Source: Chromera velia
Lineage: Eukaryota; Sar; Chromeraceae
Length of the DNA: 16,683 nucleotides
Direction: 5' to 3'
NCBI GenBank assembly: GCA_018398765.1
Contig: JAHBMJ010000065.1
Span: 23,666-40,348 of the forward strand
This document shows, one piece after another, positions 1-9,680 of this stretch (its first letter is position 1; each line of letters starts with the position of its first letter). The notes below the pieces were generated by a model. It did not search any database. It was not told where the DNA came from and worked only from the letters and a program-made list of their open reading frames with translations. The translations under genes and the position numbers were made by a program.

Positions 1-519
1 TGCCCTCCGCTTCGCTTTCCGGGGCTACAGAGACAGGAAATCACTCTCTTTTTGCCCTTTTTTCTGCACCGCAATCCTTCCTTCTTTTAGTTCAAAAAGC
101 GGTCGGATCGATTGAAATACTGAAAGAGTCACACAGACGGATGAAAACCAGAAGAATAACTCAAAGAGCAAATGTCAATGGACTAGAGACTCTCTGAGTT
201 TTCATGAAACGCTCCAAAAACACTTGGTCGGGTGGTAACAATTTCATTGAGTTTCGTTCATCAGCCATCTTTGCAATTCACGTTCCACCTGTGCGTTCTG
301 ACACAGCTGTATGGCTCGAGTATGACATATTAGCTTCAATCTCTGTGAGAAGTTTTATTCCTAGCTGACTTCTAACGATGATCAAACATCCGTCGTCCAG
401 AATCATAAGAAACAGAACGTAGAACAATTATTAATTAATTCTTGCATGCCCTTTTTTTTTTTATCGGAGCTAGGTTGCAACAGGTTGCATAATCGAGGGC
501 ACACGCGCGCCGCCCGCCT

Positions 520-533
520 GCATACATGTATGC
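520..533. repeat. 14-bp perfect palindrome
   Basis: GCATACATGTATGC sits inside a GC-rich intergenic stretch. Function unknown. Confidence 0.8.
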
Positions 534-979
534 CCTGGGCCCCGCGCTGGGCAATGATACCCCCCCCCTCCCCGCGGGCCCCGCCGCCCCGCGTAGTTAG
601 GCTATTATGAAACTTTAACGCGCAGACCTTTTGAAGCTTCCTTCACCTCTATTCACCTCCTTGCGCCCTAAAAAAAATGAGTCTTAGAAAAGATTGATAA
701 AGACTGATGATTCAGGGTTTTATTATGCATGTTGCGTCCCTATATTTATATATGAGTCTATATTTAGTATATTATAACGGCCCATTGAGGCCCTGGGCCC
801 TGATTTAGCGCAGTTTGTCAAAACGTCCCCTTTTTTCACGCTTTTTCCTGTACGTTAGTCTCGATCATATCTAGGAACAAGTTAGAACAAGTTTGCTCAT
901 CAATCATTTTTAAGGTCGGATTTAGTCGGTTTATAACTCGTTGGTTCGAGATTAGTAGAGGGACACAAAAAAATTTCCG

Positions 980-1160
980 TATCCGATGGTGTCGGATAAG
1001 GGGGGGGGGGGTTACCAGCTCTGGATCATATCGGATATCATGGTCGGACCTGGCCTTTTCCTTCATGAGCCGGCCAGGCCGAGGCGTTAAGCCGCACCAG
1101 AGTATCGGATACCCCTTATTTGAGGGGGGGGGGAAAGGGGTCAGCAAACGGTATCCGATA
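980..1160. repeat. cluster of TATCCGAT motifs in both orientations
   Basis: TATCCGAT at 980-987 and 1152-1159, and its complement form at 1030-1037 and 1104-1111 (TCGGATA also at 992-998). TATCCGA-TGGTG-TCGGATA (980-998) is a small hairpin, and 1103-1113 pairs perfectly with 1150-1160. Two runs of 10-12 G lie between. Confidence 0.85.
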
Positions 1161-2406
1161 GCATCGAATACCAGTTTGTATCTCCTAGCTTTAATAAAAG
1201 AAAAAACTTTGTGGCTTTCTAGAGCCGGGTCCTTCTTAACAAGTGGCTACAAGTGGCAAGTAGTAGCAGATAGTTGCAGACAACTGTTTTTATAATACTT
1301 TCTAGTAATACTTTATAAATAATTTTTATAGCTCAAATAGCAGGAAGAATAAGGAAGAATCTCGTGCAGATCTTTATAGATAAACTAAAATAAACTAGTA
1401 AAACTATTAGTAAATAAATGTTTTCTTTGTATTTCATAACATAAAATTATTTTTCATATCTTAATTTATACCACTCCTAAAAGTTAATTCATTTTGCAGT
1501 GTCACTTGACCAAACAGGTTCAAAAGCTAGGTTCGAGCCTACACCTAGTTTTTTTTTGCTGAGAGGTTAGGTTAGCTTCAAGTTAAGTTCGAACCTAATT
1601 GGGTACACTCTGTAGACACAATCGATACAGACAACATCTACGTCAGACTGCGCGCGCTGTCTTTCAATATGCGAGTCTCCTGGCAGCACTCAGTCAGTCA
1701 GGTGTGCAAGACGTCCTCAACGTACATACCTCAGATTTCATGTGCAAACCATCACCAAATCACAGACATGCAACGTAGGGATGAAACAGATACAAAACAG
1801 AGACATACGTGCAAAACAAATGAATTGTGACGACAATGAACGTGCATCATGACATCGATCCAGCTGCGTAGCATTTCATGAGGTCGCATGAGAGAGAGAG
1901 CTAGCAGCGAGAGCAGTAACCAGGACAGAAGGAAGAGACGAAAGACGCATAGGCCAGACGCTAGGAACAAACTTTAAGTCAATGCCCCCCTGCGTAGCAT
2001 TTCACTCTATGACGGATGAACAACGAACGAGCAAGCACAAATCATTAATTGTGAAACTGTCAAAACAACCGCGCGCATGCACCCAAACTATTCATGTCAA
2101 AAGCCCAAGTCAGTTTCTCGCTATGTGAGATCGCGTTTCTGTTCCTGGGGGGGAAGTCTGGACAAGAAACAGCTAGAAAGAGACAAAAGTTCTGCCGCTC
2201 CTTCCGTCACCATGCAACCCACACGGTTGCTGCATGGAACACGTGCCCACTTTCTTCTTCTCAGACACTTCCCTCCGGAATTGAAAGCTGAACCTGCAGT
2301 CCCTTCTTTTTGCTGTGATCGTTCCCGTTTGTGTTCGACCACCAATTCTCCTGTCTGCTCTCTTCCTGCCCACCTGCGTGCCCGTCTGATCTCTGAATTG
2401 AGTGAA

Positions 2407-3088
2407 TCAGACCGTCATGGGGTTCCAGGGGGCCCTTCTTTTCACTGAAAACTCCTCCATCGTCTTTGGTGAGTGATTTTCTTCTCCGGGGGCGAACACG
2501 GACGCATCGTCAGAGGGCCAATTGATCTCTGACTCCGATACATCCGCTTCTTTTTTCTTTATCGCCTGCACATCGTCTGTTGATCTAGGAGGTGCTGCGG
2601 TGGCTAAGGCTGCTCCTTCACCGTCTCCAGCGTTCAAAAAGGAGACGGCTGCCACTGCAGACACAGCAAAAATAGTCACAGACCTCTCTAGGGGAAAAGA
2701 ACCATTGAAAGGCTTGACCGCCATCTCCTTTTTGGTCTTCATTTTGTCTTCTGCTACTGCTTCTGCTGTATCCTGCAGCCTGCTGTCTTCTCCCCAGGCT
2801 TTGGTGCAGTTGATCTGAGAAGCCTCTGATGATGCCCCTCCGCAATTCGCCTCAAGATCGTCCTCCTCTTCTCCTCCTTCCGCTGCAGCATCTGACTCGT
2901 CAGCCCCACTGCACGCACTCGACTGTGCCGCGTCGTCGCTTCCCCGACGTTTGCCGATTCCCTTCTTCTCGCCGCCCCGCTCCTTGAAGACCAGAGAGAT
3001 CAGAGGGACTAGAACCAGGGGAAGGGGGACCAGACACGACAGCGCCTGGCCGACAGCAGAAGCCCACACTCCGGCCTCTTTGACGCAT
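2407..3088 (-). CDS. SLC6 transporter exon 9 (TM12 and acidic C-terminal tail)
   Basis: Codes residues 502-727. It opens with a hydrophobic stretch ([20 protein letters not shown]) that fits TM12, then a hydrophilic tail of about 190 residues rich in Asp, Glu, Ala and Ser ([15 protein letters not shown]). A second hydrophobic patch ([15 protein letters not shown]) lies inside the tail and could be an extra membrane segment or a binding site; its role is not evident. The stop is TGA at 2407-2409. Confidence 0.82.
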
Positions 3089-3123
3089 CTGTAGGCACAC
3101 AAAAGATTGGATCAATGGAAGCG

Positions 3124-3167
<44 letters not shown>

Positions 3168-5504
3168 AAGGGAGGAAGGAAGGAAGGAAAGAAAGAAGGC
3201 AGAAATATCCAAGACTGCCTGTTCCAATTAAATTGAACCAAAAAAGCAGAATTTCCATGTATGCTGACTCTCATCAGAAAAGGTTAGACCCCTCTGTTTG
3301 TTTTTCCGTTTGAGATTCTTTCAAAAAAAAGTTCTTGATCGGTCGCGATCGCAGCAAACAGAAGGAGAAAGAAAAAGATGGACGCGACGTGGTATACAAG
3401 GAACGGCTGGGTGTTTCTTTGTGGGAATCAAATATTGGCAGGAAACTCATCTTCAAATACCGCTCGTCATGAGCAGTTCATAAGTGCATATCTGCATGAC
3501 TTTACAGACCAGCAAAAAATAAGAGCCCCGTCCTACAAAAAAAAAAAAAAAAAAAAAAAAAAANNNNNNNNNNNNNNNNNNNNNNNNNNNNNNNNNNNNN
3601 NNNNNNNNAAAAAAAAAAAAAAAAAAAAGAAAAAAAAGCCAACCAACCTGGAGTCTGCGGAGGCATCCGCACAGAAGATCGAGGAGAAGTCCGTCGTCGA
3701 AAGCTGCCAGAGGGCAACGGGAATGAGACCCACGGCAAGCATCGGAGTCACGAATCTCCAAGCAAGGCGAAGGAACAGATCGGGTCCCCTTCCAATGAGG
3801 GACCGGAAGTCGCCCTCGAGCCTGCTGATCCCGTATGCAGCCAGAATTGCCACCAATTCGGCCGCGACAACGATGAAGATTCCGTACGCGTTCACGAAGA
3901 AATCGACCATATCAACGAAGTACATTCCAGCGCTTGTCATGAAGACCAGACCGACGGCAGCAGAGAACGAGCAGATCAACAGAGCATCGACCCATTTCTT
4001 CCCTGTCGTCACCCCTCCCTCTACCAAAGTATTCAGAGCTGTCTCTGTCAGAGCAAACTGGGAGTCCACTCCGAGACAGATCAACATAAAGAAGAAGGCG
4101 GCGGCCCACACAGGCGCCCAAGGGAGAAGAGTCAAAGCTGTCGGGTAAGCGATGAACGCCAAACGGACGCCAGACAAAGGAAGCTCTGGCACTGCAACGC
4201 CCGAGGTCTCTGAGAGAAATCCCAAAACACCGAAGACTGCAAACCCTGCCAGAATTGAGGTGAATGCGTTGATGGCAGGGACAGCCCAAGTCCATCGGAA
4301 GAAGTTATAGTTGGGCGAGTTGAAGCTCCCAAATGTCACGTAGGTCCCATTCCCAACGGAGAGGGAGAAGAAGACTTGTTGACCTGCTGCAACCCACACC
4401 CATGGGTCCGCCACTCTTGACCACTCAGGGATGAGAAAGAACTTGAGTCCGTTCCAGGATCCAGGGAGAGTCACAGCTCTGCATGCACTCACGCAATCGG
4501 CGCCCGTTTGGACGGAAAATGTTTGAGGGGCCCTTTTCAAAAAGCGAAATAAAATAGACAGACAGAAATGATGAAGGAGCTTTCAGAAAGAGGACGGAAC
4601 CGTACGTCGAAACATGCCTGCAAGAATTTAAAAACGATACAGAAAACCAGAGGCTCAAAACTTTTGTAGTGCCAGGCAGATATAGACTGAATGACTTCAT
4701 TTATTCATGTGCTTGCTTGCATGCCCCGTCTTGCATGGCAGCTTCAAGCAGGTGTGTGTGAGAGACCACCTTGCCTCCTCCTCCTCCAAATACACACAAA
4801 TGATTCAATTGGAAGCATCAGACAGCAGTCTGTGAAAACGGCATTGATAAGCGCTTCTCCGGTTTCGGGGCAATCTCTCAGCATTTTGGAGAAAATATAT
4901 ATTTATTGCACCGAAAGAAGTAAGTACGTAAGCAAGGAAGGAATGAAGAAAGATAGAAAGAAAGAAATACAGAAAGAAGGAAAGGAAGGAAGGAAGGAAG
5001 GAGGGGTGGATGGAAGGATGGAAGGAACACTCAAAGAGACCGAGAGAGAAAAAACAAAAGGATTAGGAGAACTGAGAAGCGGACAAGGAATTCAAGCGAG
5101 GCACAAAAAATCAAGGAAGTAGCGACGCATGAAGCAATGACCGAAAGAACAGACTTGCACAGCGACTGACAATCAATCAACCACCTGCATGACTCCATCG
5201 ACTCACCGAACAAGAAGGACAATTAAGATCACGTAAGGAAATGTAGCGGTGAAATACACAACTTTTCCGGCCGACTTCACGCCCTTTGAGATCACTCCCC
5301 AGATGAGCACCCAGGCTAGGCCGAAGGCAATCAGCAGCCTCCAATTCAGTCCTCCGATCTCGTTCACTCCCTCACTGCGCTGGAGGACGTCGTTGAAGAA
5401 GAACTTCTCTGCATCCATGCATCCATGCACCACCATGCATACAATCATGCCATGTTCATGCATGCGCCCGTGCTGGTGTACGTCTCTCTCTCTGTGTGAG
5501 TGTG

Positions 5505-5574
<70 letters not shown>

Positions 5575-7317
5575 TGTGTATGTGTGTGTGTGAAGTTGTC
5601 TTTAAGGTTTCCAGCCTCTGTGTCAACTTTTCACGTTTGGATCTTACTGAATGTTTTGCAGAAAGCAAATAAGAGAACAAAAGTATTTCTGTCAATCTAG
5701 CTGTGCATCTGTTTGATTTCTCTTTTCTGTGATATTTGTTCCTGTCTGTGTGGAAAAACGATCGGACAACAAACCAATTTTGAAAGAGAGGAAGGAAGGA
5801 AGGAAGGAAGGAAGGAANCCCCCCTCTCTCTCTCTGTCTCTTTTTGTGTGTGAGCATGTGTGTGCGGTGCACTGCCCTTCTGTTGCTCCCACGACGTCCC
5901 CCCCTTCCTTCGAAGGGAAGAAACGAGTGAAGAGATTTCAGACGATAAGATACAAAGAATTCGACCAGAGAGCTCACCAGCATCCTCCAGCGGGGACTCC
6001 CCTGCCCACGGCAACTCTAGTCTCAAACTGGAGAAGAAGTAGTAACAGCTGCACGCAGATAGAATAGATGCCAACCATGCAGATCTGAGACTGATCACGG
6101 CGCGACCTTTGAGGAGCAGAAACACATGGATAAATTGGCAGATGATGAAACTGGAAGCACGTCACACAGCATGAGAAAGCGCACGCAAGTTTCCCCTCAA
6201 GTTTACTCCTCACATCTCCAAGCACAAGCACACACACACACACACACACACACACGTCTACACATACAGACATATTGGTGCCGGTGAGACTGTATGTGTA
6301 CGTTGCTGACTGAGCTTTGACATGCGAGCTGAGACTCTGTCTCTGCCTTGCTCTTCCCTCCTTCTCTCTTTCCTCCTTAATTCATTCCCTTAATTACTTT
6401 CAATGATTGCGCTCGCTTTCTCACACATGCAGATTCACTTCCACACTTACGTGGACATTCATACACCCGATTCGTACGCCCACACCAGACTTGCTCTGGC
6501 AAGTGCCTCTAAGCGCATTACTGGCCTCTATCAGATTTCAGATGTTGATCGATCACAGACACTTGATTGTTCGTGGTTTTTCAATGACACTCCCTCCCTT
6601 TGATGTTATTCCAAATTGCATTCTTCATGGGGGCTGTTCTCAAATCGATTACACGTTTCAAACGATGAAGAGGGAAATGAACTGAAATTCGCAGGAACTT
6701 TCATCCGGGGCTCAACGGCTGAGTTCTGCCAGCTGAGCTACCCTGCAAGCCGAATTGATGGATGCAGCGGTGCGAGGGAATCCGACATACGTAGGGAAAT
6801 TCACACGCACATCAAGCACACACGAACACCATAATATGATCTGATCAGCAGTACAGCTTTCTGCATACACTCTTCCGTGTGTATGTTTGTTTCTCGTGTG
6901 TGCGGCAAAACGCATGTACGGACCTGTACGCGATCAGAGCGTTGTAGTACAGAGAGATCAAAAAGGCCGAGAGTGCAGAAGCAAACCCAATACCAGAAGA
7001 CCAGAGAGAGATTTTGGGCCTGCAGACACCAGAGGTGGGTCGCGAGCATTGAATGAAATTTGTGGACACAACAAACAAAGAAAGGAAGACTGGCAGACAG
7101 AAAGACACAAATAGTAAAAGACAGACAGACAGACAGACTCACAGACAGACAGACAGACAGAAAGGCTGCAAGACAGACAGACAGACAGACAGACAGGCAG
7201 GCAGGCAGGCAGGCAGAAAGAAAGAAAGAAAGAAAGAAAGAAAGGAAGGAAGAAAGAAAGAAAGAAAGAAAAAAAGAAAGAAAGCACACTCAAGAGAAAA
7301 GAAGAAAACCGACAAAC

Positions 7318-7389
<72 letters not shown>

Positions 7390-8868
7390 CACTTAACTGA
7401 CCAGAGAGCTGCCGTTCCTCTCTGGAATCTCTGACCAACTCCTGTCTCCAGGGCAAACATCGGAATTCCAAGCAGCAGAGTGATGATGAAGTACCTGCAT
7501 GCATGCATGTACGTGTGCGAATGTATGTACGCAGACACGTGCACGGGTCAAAGCACAGTTCTGCATGCGTGTCGACTTGTCTCTGGAATTGCTGGGCTGA
7601 CAGGGGAAGCCGCATACACATGTTTGTCTGCATGGATTCCAGTAAGAACAGAGAAGAAAAAGAGTGAGAAAGCCGAAGCCAGGCAAATGGAGAGAAAAAG
7701 AGAAAGCCTCAGATAGGCCTAGAGAGAGAAGAGGGGAGAGAGGAAGAGAGACAGAATCACACAAGGAGCGAACGACTGACGGAATCATGAAAGCCGCGCC
7801 ACCGTTTGCTGCAAGCAGCAGAGAAGGACGAACAGGACGATATTTCTCTTGCAGTGACAGTGCAACTAGATGAAGGAGCGTGAAACGAGATTGAGAAGCG
7901 GAAGAAGAGACACCATGCCTTCAAATCCTGTTTTGGGGAAGAGGACGGAGGGAAGAAAGCAAGCAAACAGTGGAGGGGAGTTGAGGAATCGGAAAGGCTT
8001 TCGCGCTCAATGTGACAACGAGGCAGAAGGGAGTGCAGTAGGTTGAGAGATCTGACTAGTAGAATTGACTGCTCACAGCCAGTGTGCATGCAGTTGTGTG
8101 CAAGCATCTCACGTGTAAACCCATGATCGGGTGAGAGGAGAGACTTACTAAAGCACAGATAAGGGAACCGCCACACATTTCCAGAGACTTACTAAAGCAC
8201 AGATAAGGGAACCGCCACACATTTCCAAGCCCAACGGCGAAGCCGACGAGAGTGAGGACGAACTCAGTGCTGCATCACGATGCATGTACCGATATTTCAA
8301 CATCAGACAACCAGACAGAGAGACAGACAGACAAACCAATACATGAATATGAAAGAGGTCCACGCGGAAACCACTGACAGATTGTTCACGTGTCTGTAAG
8401 AAGGACTTTCTTTCTGTATTGAAGGAGATTGAAGGAACGGACCGCTGAAGTGGGTTTGCAAAAAGAAATCACTCTGCGTTATACGAGGAGTGGTGAAGAA
8501 AAGAAAGCGTCCGAGTCGAAGAGACGCAAGCATGTATCTGGTCTGAATGAAAAACGACAATCGTACGCAAGAACACGCCAAAAAGCGCGTGTGATGCACC
8601 AGAATGCATCAACACAGGTATGAAACGACCCATTCATGTGAACATATATCCCGGATACACATGCAAAGTCCGCACAAAGAGTCACACATGCATGTTCGTC
8701 TCTCATGATGATCTGAGCTAGCCCGTGCAGTCCCTCATCAGTCGAAGAGCCTACAAACCTGGATCCCCATCGTTCCCTCTTTGCAACACTGTCAGTCGCA
8801 AGGCCCAGTCGTTTGAGCGTCACCGGAGAAGGGCCCGCTGCACTTTCAGGTGCTTCAACGACACTCAT
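2407..8868 (-). CDS. SLC6-family Na+/Cl- coupled solute transporter, nine exons
   Basis: Minus-strand gene for a 727-residue membrane protein of the sodium:neurotransmitter symporter (SLC6) family, expected to import a small solute using the Na+ gradient. Exons, in order: 8759-8868, 8193-8269, 7781-7808, 7402-7494, 6930-7019, 5978-6048, 5207-5408, 3648-4478, 2407-3088. All junctions are GT-AG and in phase. TM1 (about 38-62) contains [15 protein letters not shown], with the Na+-site residues G46, A48, V49 and N53 by LeuT alignment. TM2 continues [12 protein letters not shown]6 (250-266) has QQVFFSL, TM7 has INAFTS, and TM8 has CLGVDSQF with Na2-site L359, D362 and S363. The chloride-site set of animal members (Tyr73, Gln258, Ser262, Asn294, Ser298) is intact. 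Position 50 is Gly where monoamine carriers have Asp, so an amino-acid-like substrate is more likely (inference). The TM3-TM4 loop is short. The roughly 190-residue C-terminal tail is acidic and unlike usual members. The start ATG has an in-frame TAG 15 nt upstream (8881-8883). Family assignment is very secure; substrate is unknown. Confidence 0.93.
3127..3200. repeat. (GA)n then GGAA-rich microsatellite
   Basis: In transporter intron 8. GA dinucleotides cover 3127-3164, then GGAA/GAAA units follow. It is pyrimidine-rich on the transcribed sense and lies just after the acceptor side. Confidence 0.95.
3538..3633. repeat. poly-A tract with a 45-base assembly gap
   Basis: Ns at 3564-3608 are flanked by long A runs inside transporter intron 8 (3089-3647); on the gene's strand this is poly-T close to the donor. 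The true length is unknown. Confidence 0.95.
3648..4478 (-). CDS. SLC6 transporter exon 8 (TM6-TM11)
   Basis: The largest exon, 831 nt, coding residues 225-500. It runs from [16 protein letters not shown] through TM6 (Q258, S262), TM7 (N294, S298), TM8 (L359, D362, S363) and TM9-TM11. The acceptor is GTGCATGCAG and the donor GTTGGT at 3647. The reading frame would run on into the poly-T tract and assembly gap if unspliced. Confidence 0.93.
4479..5206. other. transporter intron 7
   Basis: A 728-nt intron. It holds a purine-rich (plus strand) GGAA/GAAA tract at about 4930-5040 and no credible exon. Confidence 0.8.
5207..5408 (-). CDS. SLC6 transporter exon 7 (TM4-TM5)
   Basis: Codes residues 158-223, from [19 protein letters not shown] through NW, TM4, and [18 protein letters not shown] of TM5. 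This is the most recognisable family signature ([17 protein letters not shown]). The acceptor lies in a TGCATGGATGCAG run; the donor is GTGAGT. Confidence 0.93.
5409..5977. other. transporter intron 6 with (GT)n and GGAA repeats
   Basis: A 569-nt intron with GT-rich repeat at about 5493-5592, GGAA repeat at 5790-5817 and a single N at 5818. ATGCATGG units pack the region next to the exon 7 acceptor (about 5411-5465). Confidence 0.85.
5978..6048 (-). CDS. SLC6 transporter exon 6 (end of TM3 and external loop)
   Basis: Codes residues 134-156, [16 protein letters not shown] and a short acidic stretch. The LPW matches the conserved start of extracellular loop 2, but the long disulfide-bonded, glycosylated loop of animal transporters is absent. 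The donor is GTGAGC. Confidence 0.85.
6049..6929. other. transporter intron 5 with (CA)n
   Basis: An 881-nt intron with a CA dinucleotide tract at 6229-6255. Open frames on both strands inside it are short and featureless. Confidence 0.8.
6930..7019 (-). CDS. SLC6 transporter exon 5 (TM3)
   Basis: Codes residues 104-132, [14 protein letters not shown] followed by TM3 ending SLYYNALIA. The YYN motif is the conserved TM3 substrate-site region. Acceptor TCTGCAG, donor GTACAG. A second in-frame-looking GT lies a few bases on, but only this donor gives phase 2 into exon 6. Confidence 0.88.
7020..7401. repeat. transporter intron 4, compound microsatellite
   Basis: Nearly all of this 382-nt intron is simple repeat: ACAG at about 7120-7196, GCAG/GAAA at 7197-7290, CA at 7323-7362 and GA at 7362-7389. 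Confidence 0.93.
7402..7494 (-). CDS. SLC6 transporter exon 4 (TM2)
   Basis: Codes residues 73-102, TM2 with [13 protein letters not shown] and the following FQRGTAALW, a hallmark of the family. The acceptor sits in a CATGCATGCAG run; the donor is GTCAGT. The first residue, Tyr73, matches the chloride-site tyrosine of animal members. Confidence 0.9.
7781..7808 (-). CDS. SLC6 transporter exon 3 (28-nt microexon)
   Basis: A 28-nt exon coding [10 protein letters not shown] across its junctions, the conserved NGGGAF-x-I-P link between TM1 and TM2. Acceptor TGCAG, donor GTCAGT. It is accepted because it supplies exactly the conserved residues and fits phase 1 to phase 2 between exons 2 and 4. Confidence 0.85.
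7809..8192. other. transporter intron 2
   Basis: A 384-nt intron starting with the extra copy of the exon 2 end (8139-8182). The rest is purine-rich on the plus strand without a clear repeat or exon. Confidence 0.75.
8139..8226. repeat. 44-bp perfect tandem duplication spanning a splice donor
   Basis: Copies 8139-8182 and 8183-8226 are identical. On the minus strand each contains the end of transporter exon 2 ([11 protein letters not shown] codons) followed by the donor GTAAGT. Confidence 0.97.
8193..8269 (-). CDS. SLC6 transporter exon 2 (TM1)
   Basis: Codes residues 38-62, the TM1 core [15 protein letters not shown]. The acceptor is TGCAG at 8270-8274 and the donor GTAAGT at 8192. The last 34 nt of this exon and the first 10 nt of the intron are duplicated in tandem immediately downstream (8139-8182), so a second, identical donor lies 44 nt further on. 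Only the proximal donor keeps the frame into exon 3. Confidence 0.9.
8270..8758. other. transporter intron 1
   Basis: A 489-nt intron. A short ACAG run lies near 8306-8333. No other exon is needed, because exons 1 and 2 join in phase. Confidence 0.75.
8759..8868 (-). CDS. SLC6 transporter exon 1
   Basis: Codes residues 1-36 and two bases of codon 37: the cytosolic N-terminus ending RERWGS, just before TM1. The donor is GTTTGT at 8758. Joining to exon 2 gives WGSSTEF, the usual W-x-S-x-x-E-F entry into TM1 of this family. Confidence 0.88.
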
Positions 8869-9680
8869 GGGAAGATCCGTCTACAACACTGGATGGGCAA
8901 GTGCACAGAGAAAGAGCCGGGGTATGAAGCAGATCCCACAAGACTTGATCACTTTTCGTTCACTTCCTGTAGAAGAGTAACGCCTTGTCTAACCGCAGAG
9001 CAAGCTTCATAAGCTGAACAGGTGCAACTAAGTGGCTGGCTGCAATCTTTGAAATGAGACACACGTCCGATGAAATTTATGAGGGAACAGAAATCGTGCG
9101 ATCGATTCAAGAATCGGCTACCTTCTTACTCGAGCATGGCTAGCTATATATCTCTGCGCGCGGATATGCGTAGTCTCAGAGGGCAGCTCACTGTAGCAAA
9201 AAAGTTTTCATACGGTAAAAAAAGGCCCAAGAAGACATCATTTCACATAGTAAATTTGCGTCGATCAGCTTCGATCGCGGTTGAACGTTATACGATCGCG
9301 CATAGTTAATTTAGCTAAACCACGGTGAAAAATCCACGGCACTCACCTGTCCATGCGCACATTCAGCATACTATCAGCATACTGGCTTCAACGCACATAT
9401 ATATCCATGCATGGACACCTGTTTGCATTTGAGGAGCACATTGAATATAGAGTGACCGAATGAAGTCTCCATATATAGTATATGTCTGCAAAGTCCCGAA
9501 ACTTGCATCATTCCTATTTGCGGCGCAGGATATTAACATATAGGAGACTAAAGAGAACAATTGCTGGTGGCTGCAGACAACAACAGAGTACCCACAAAGA
9601 ATGCAACGCGAGACATCGTAGGATCATCACAAAATTCAAAACACACTCTATCTGCCTCCACGAATTGCCTTCTATTCAAG
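8869..9680. promoter_or_regulatory. spacer between divergent start codons, presumed bidirectional promoter
   Basis: 812 bp separate the start codons of the two divergent genes. The spacer has no microsatellites, unlike the introns on either side. AT-rich TATA-like stretches occur near 9141-9150, 9396-9408 and 9471-9484. Several GATCG motifs occur around 9096-9300. Transcription starts cannot be located from sequence alone. Confidence 0.5.

Larger units (their letters stand above)
1..2406. other. intergenic region, no supportable gene
   Basis: Open frames here are short and carry no recognisable domain. Composition is uneven: about 480-600 is very GC-rich with runs of C, about 1290-1500 is very AT-rich, and 960-1160 holds runs of G with a repeated TATCCGAT motif. 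The part nearest 2406 is probably the 3' untranslated and downstream region of the transporter gene. The region may be a decayed mobile element, but no transposase, reverse transcriptase or clear terminal repeats were seen. Confidence 0.6.

Noticed and set aside
836-1147. 103-codon minus-strand open frame
   Set aside because: It spans the G runs and TATCCGAT cluster. The proline and glycine runs are repeat translations; no domain is seen.
1526-1545. tRNA-like B-box (GGTTCGAGCC)
   Set aside because: No T-stem pairing and no acceptor or anticodon arms can be drawn around it.
2077-2448. 123-codon plus-strand open frame
   Set aside because: It overlaps the transporter's C-terminal exon and its 3' flank on the other strand, with no recognisable domain.
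7116-7215. Regular repeats resembling a CRISPR array
   Set aside because: These are 4-bp tandem microsatellites without spacers, in a eukaryotic intron.
7139-7633. Long minus-strand open frames of Ser/Leu/Cys/Val repeats (also at 10010-10717)
   Set aside because: They are translations of CT, CTGT and CA microsatellites, which lack stop codons by composition. The true exons in this region use other frames.
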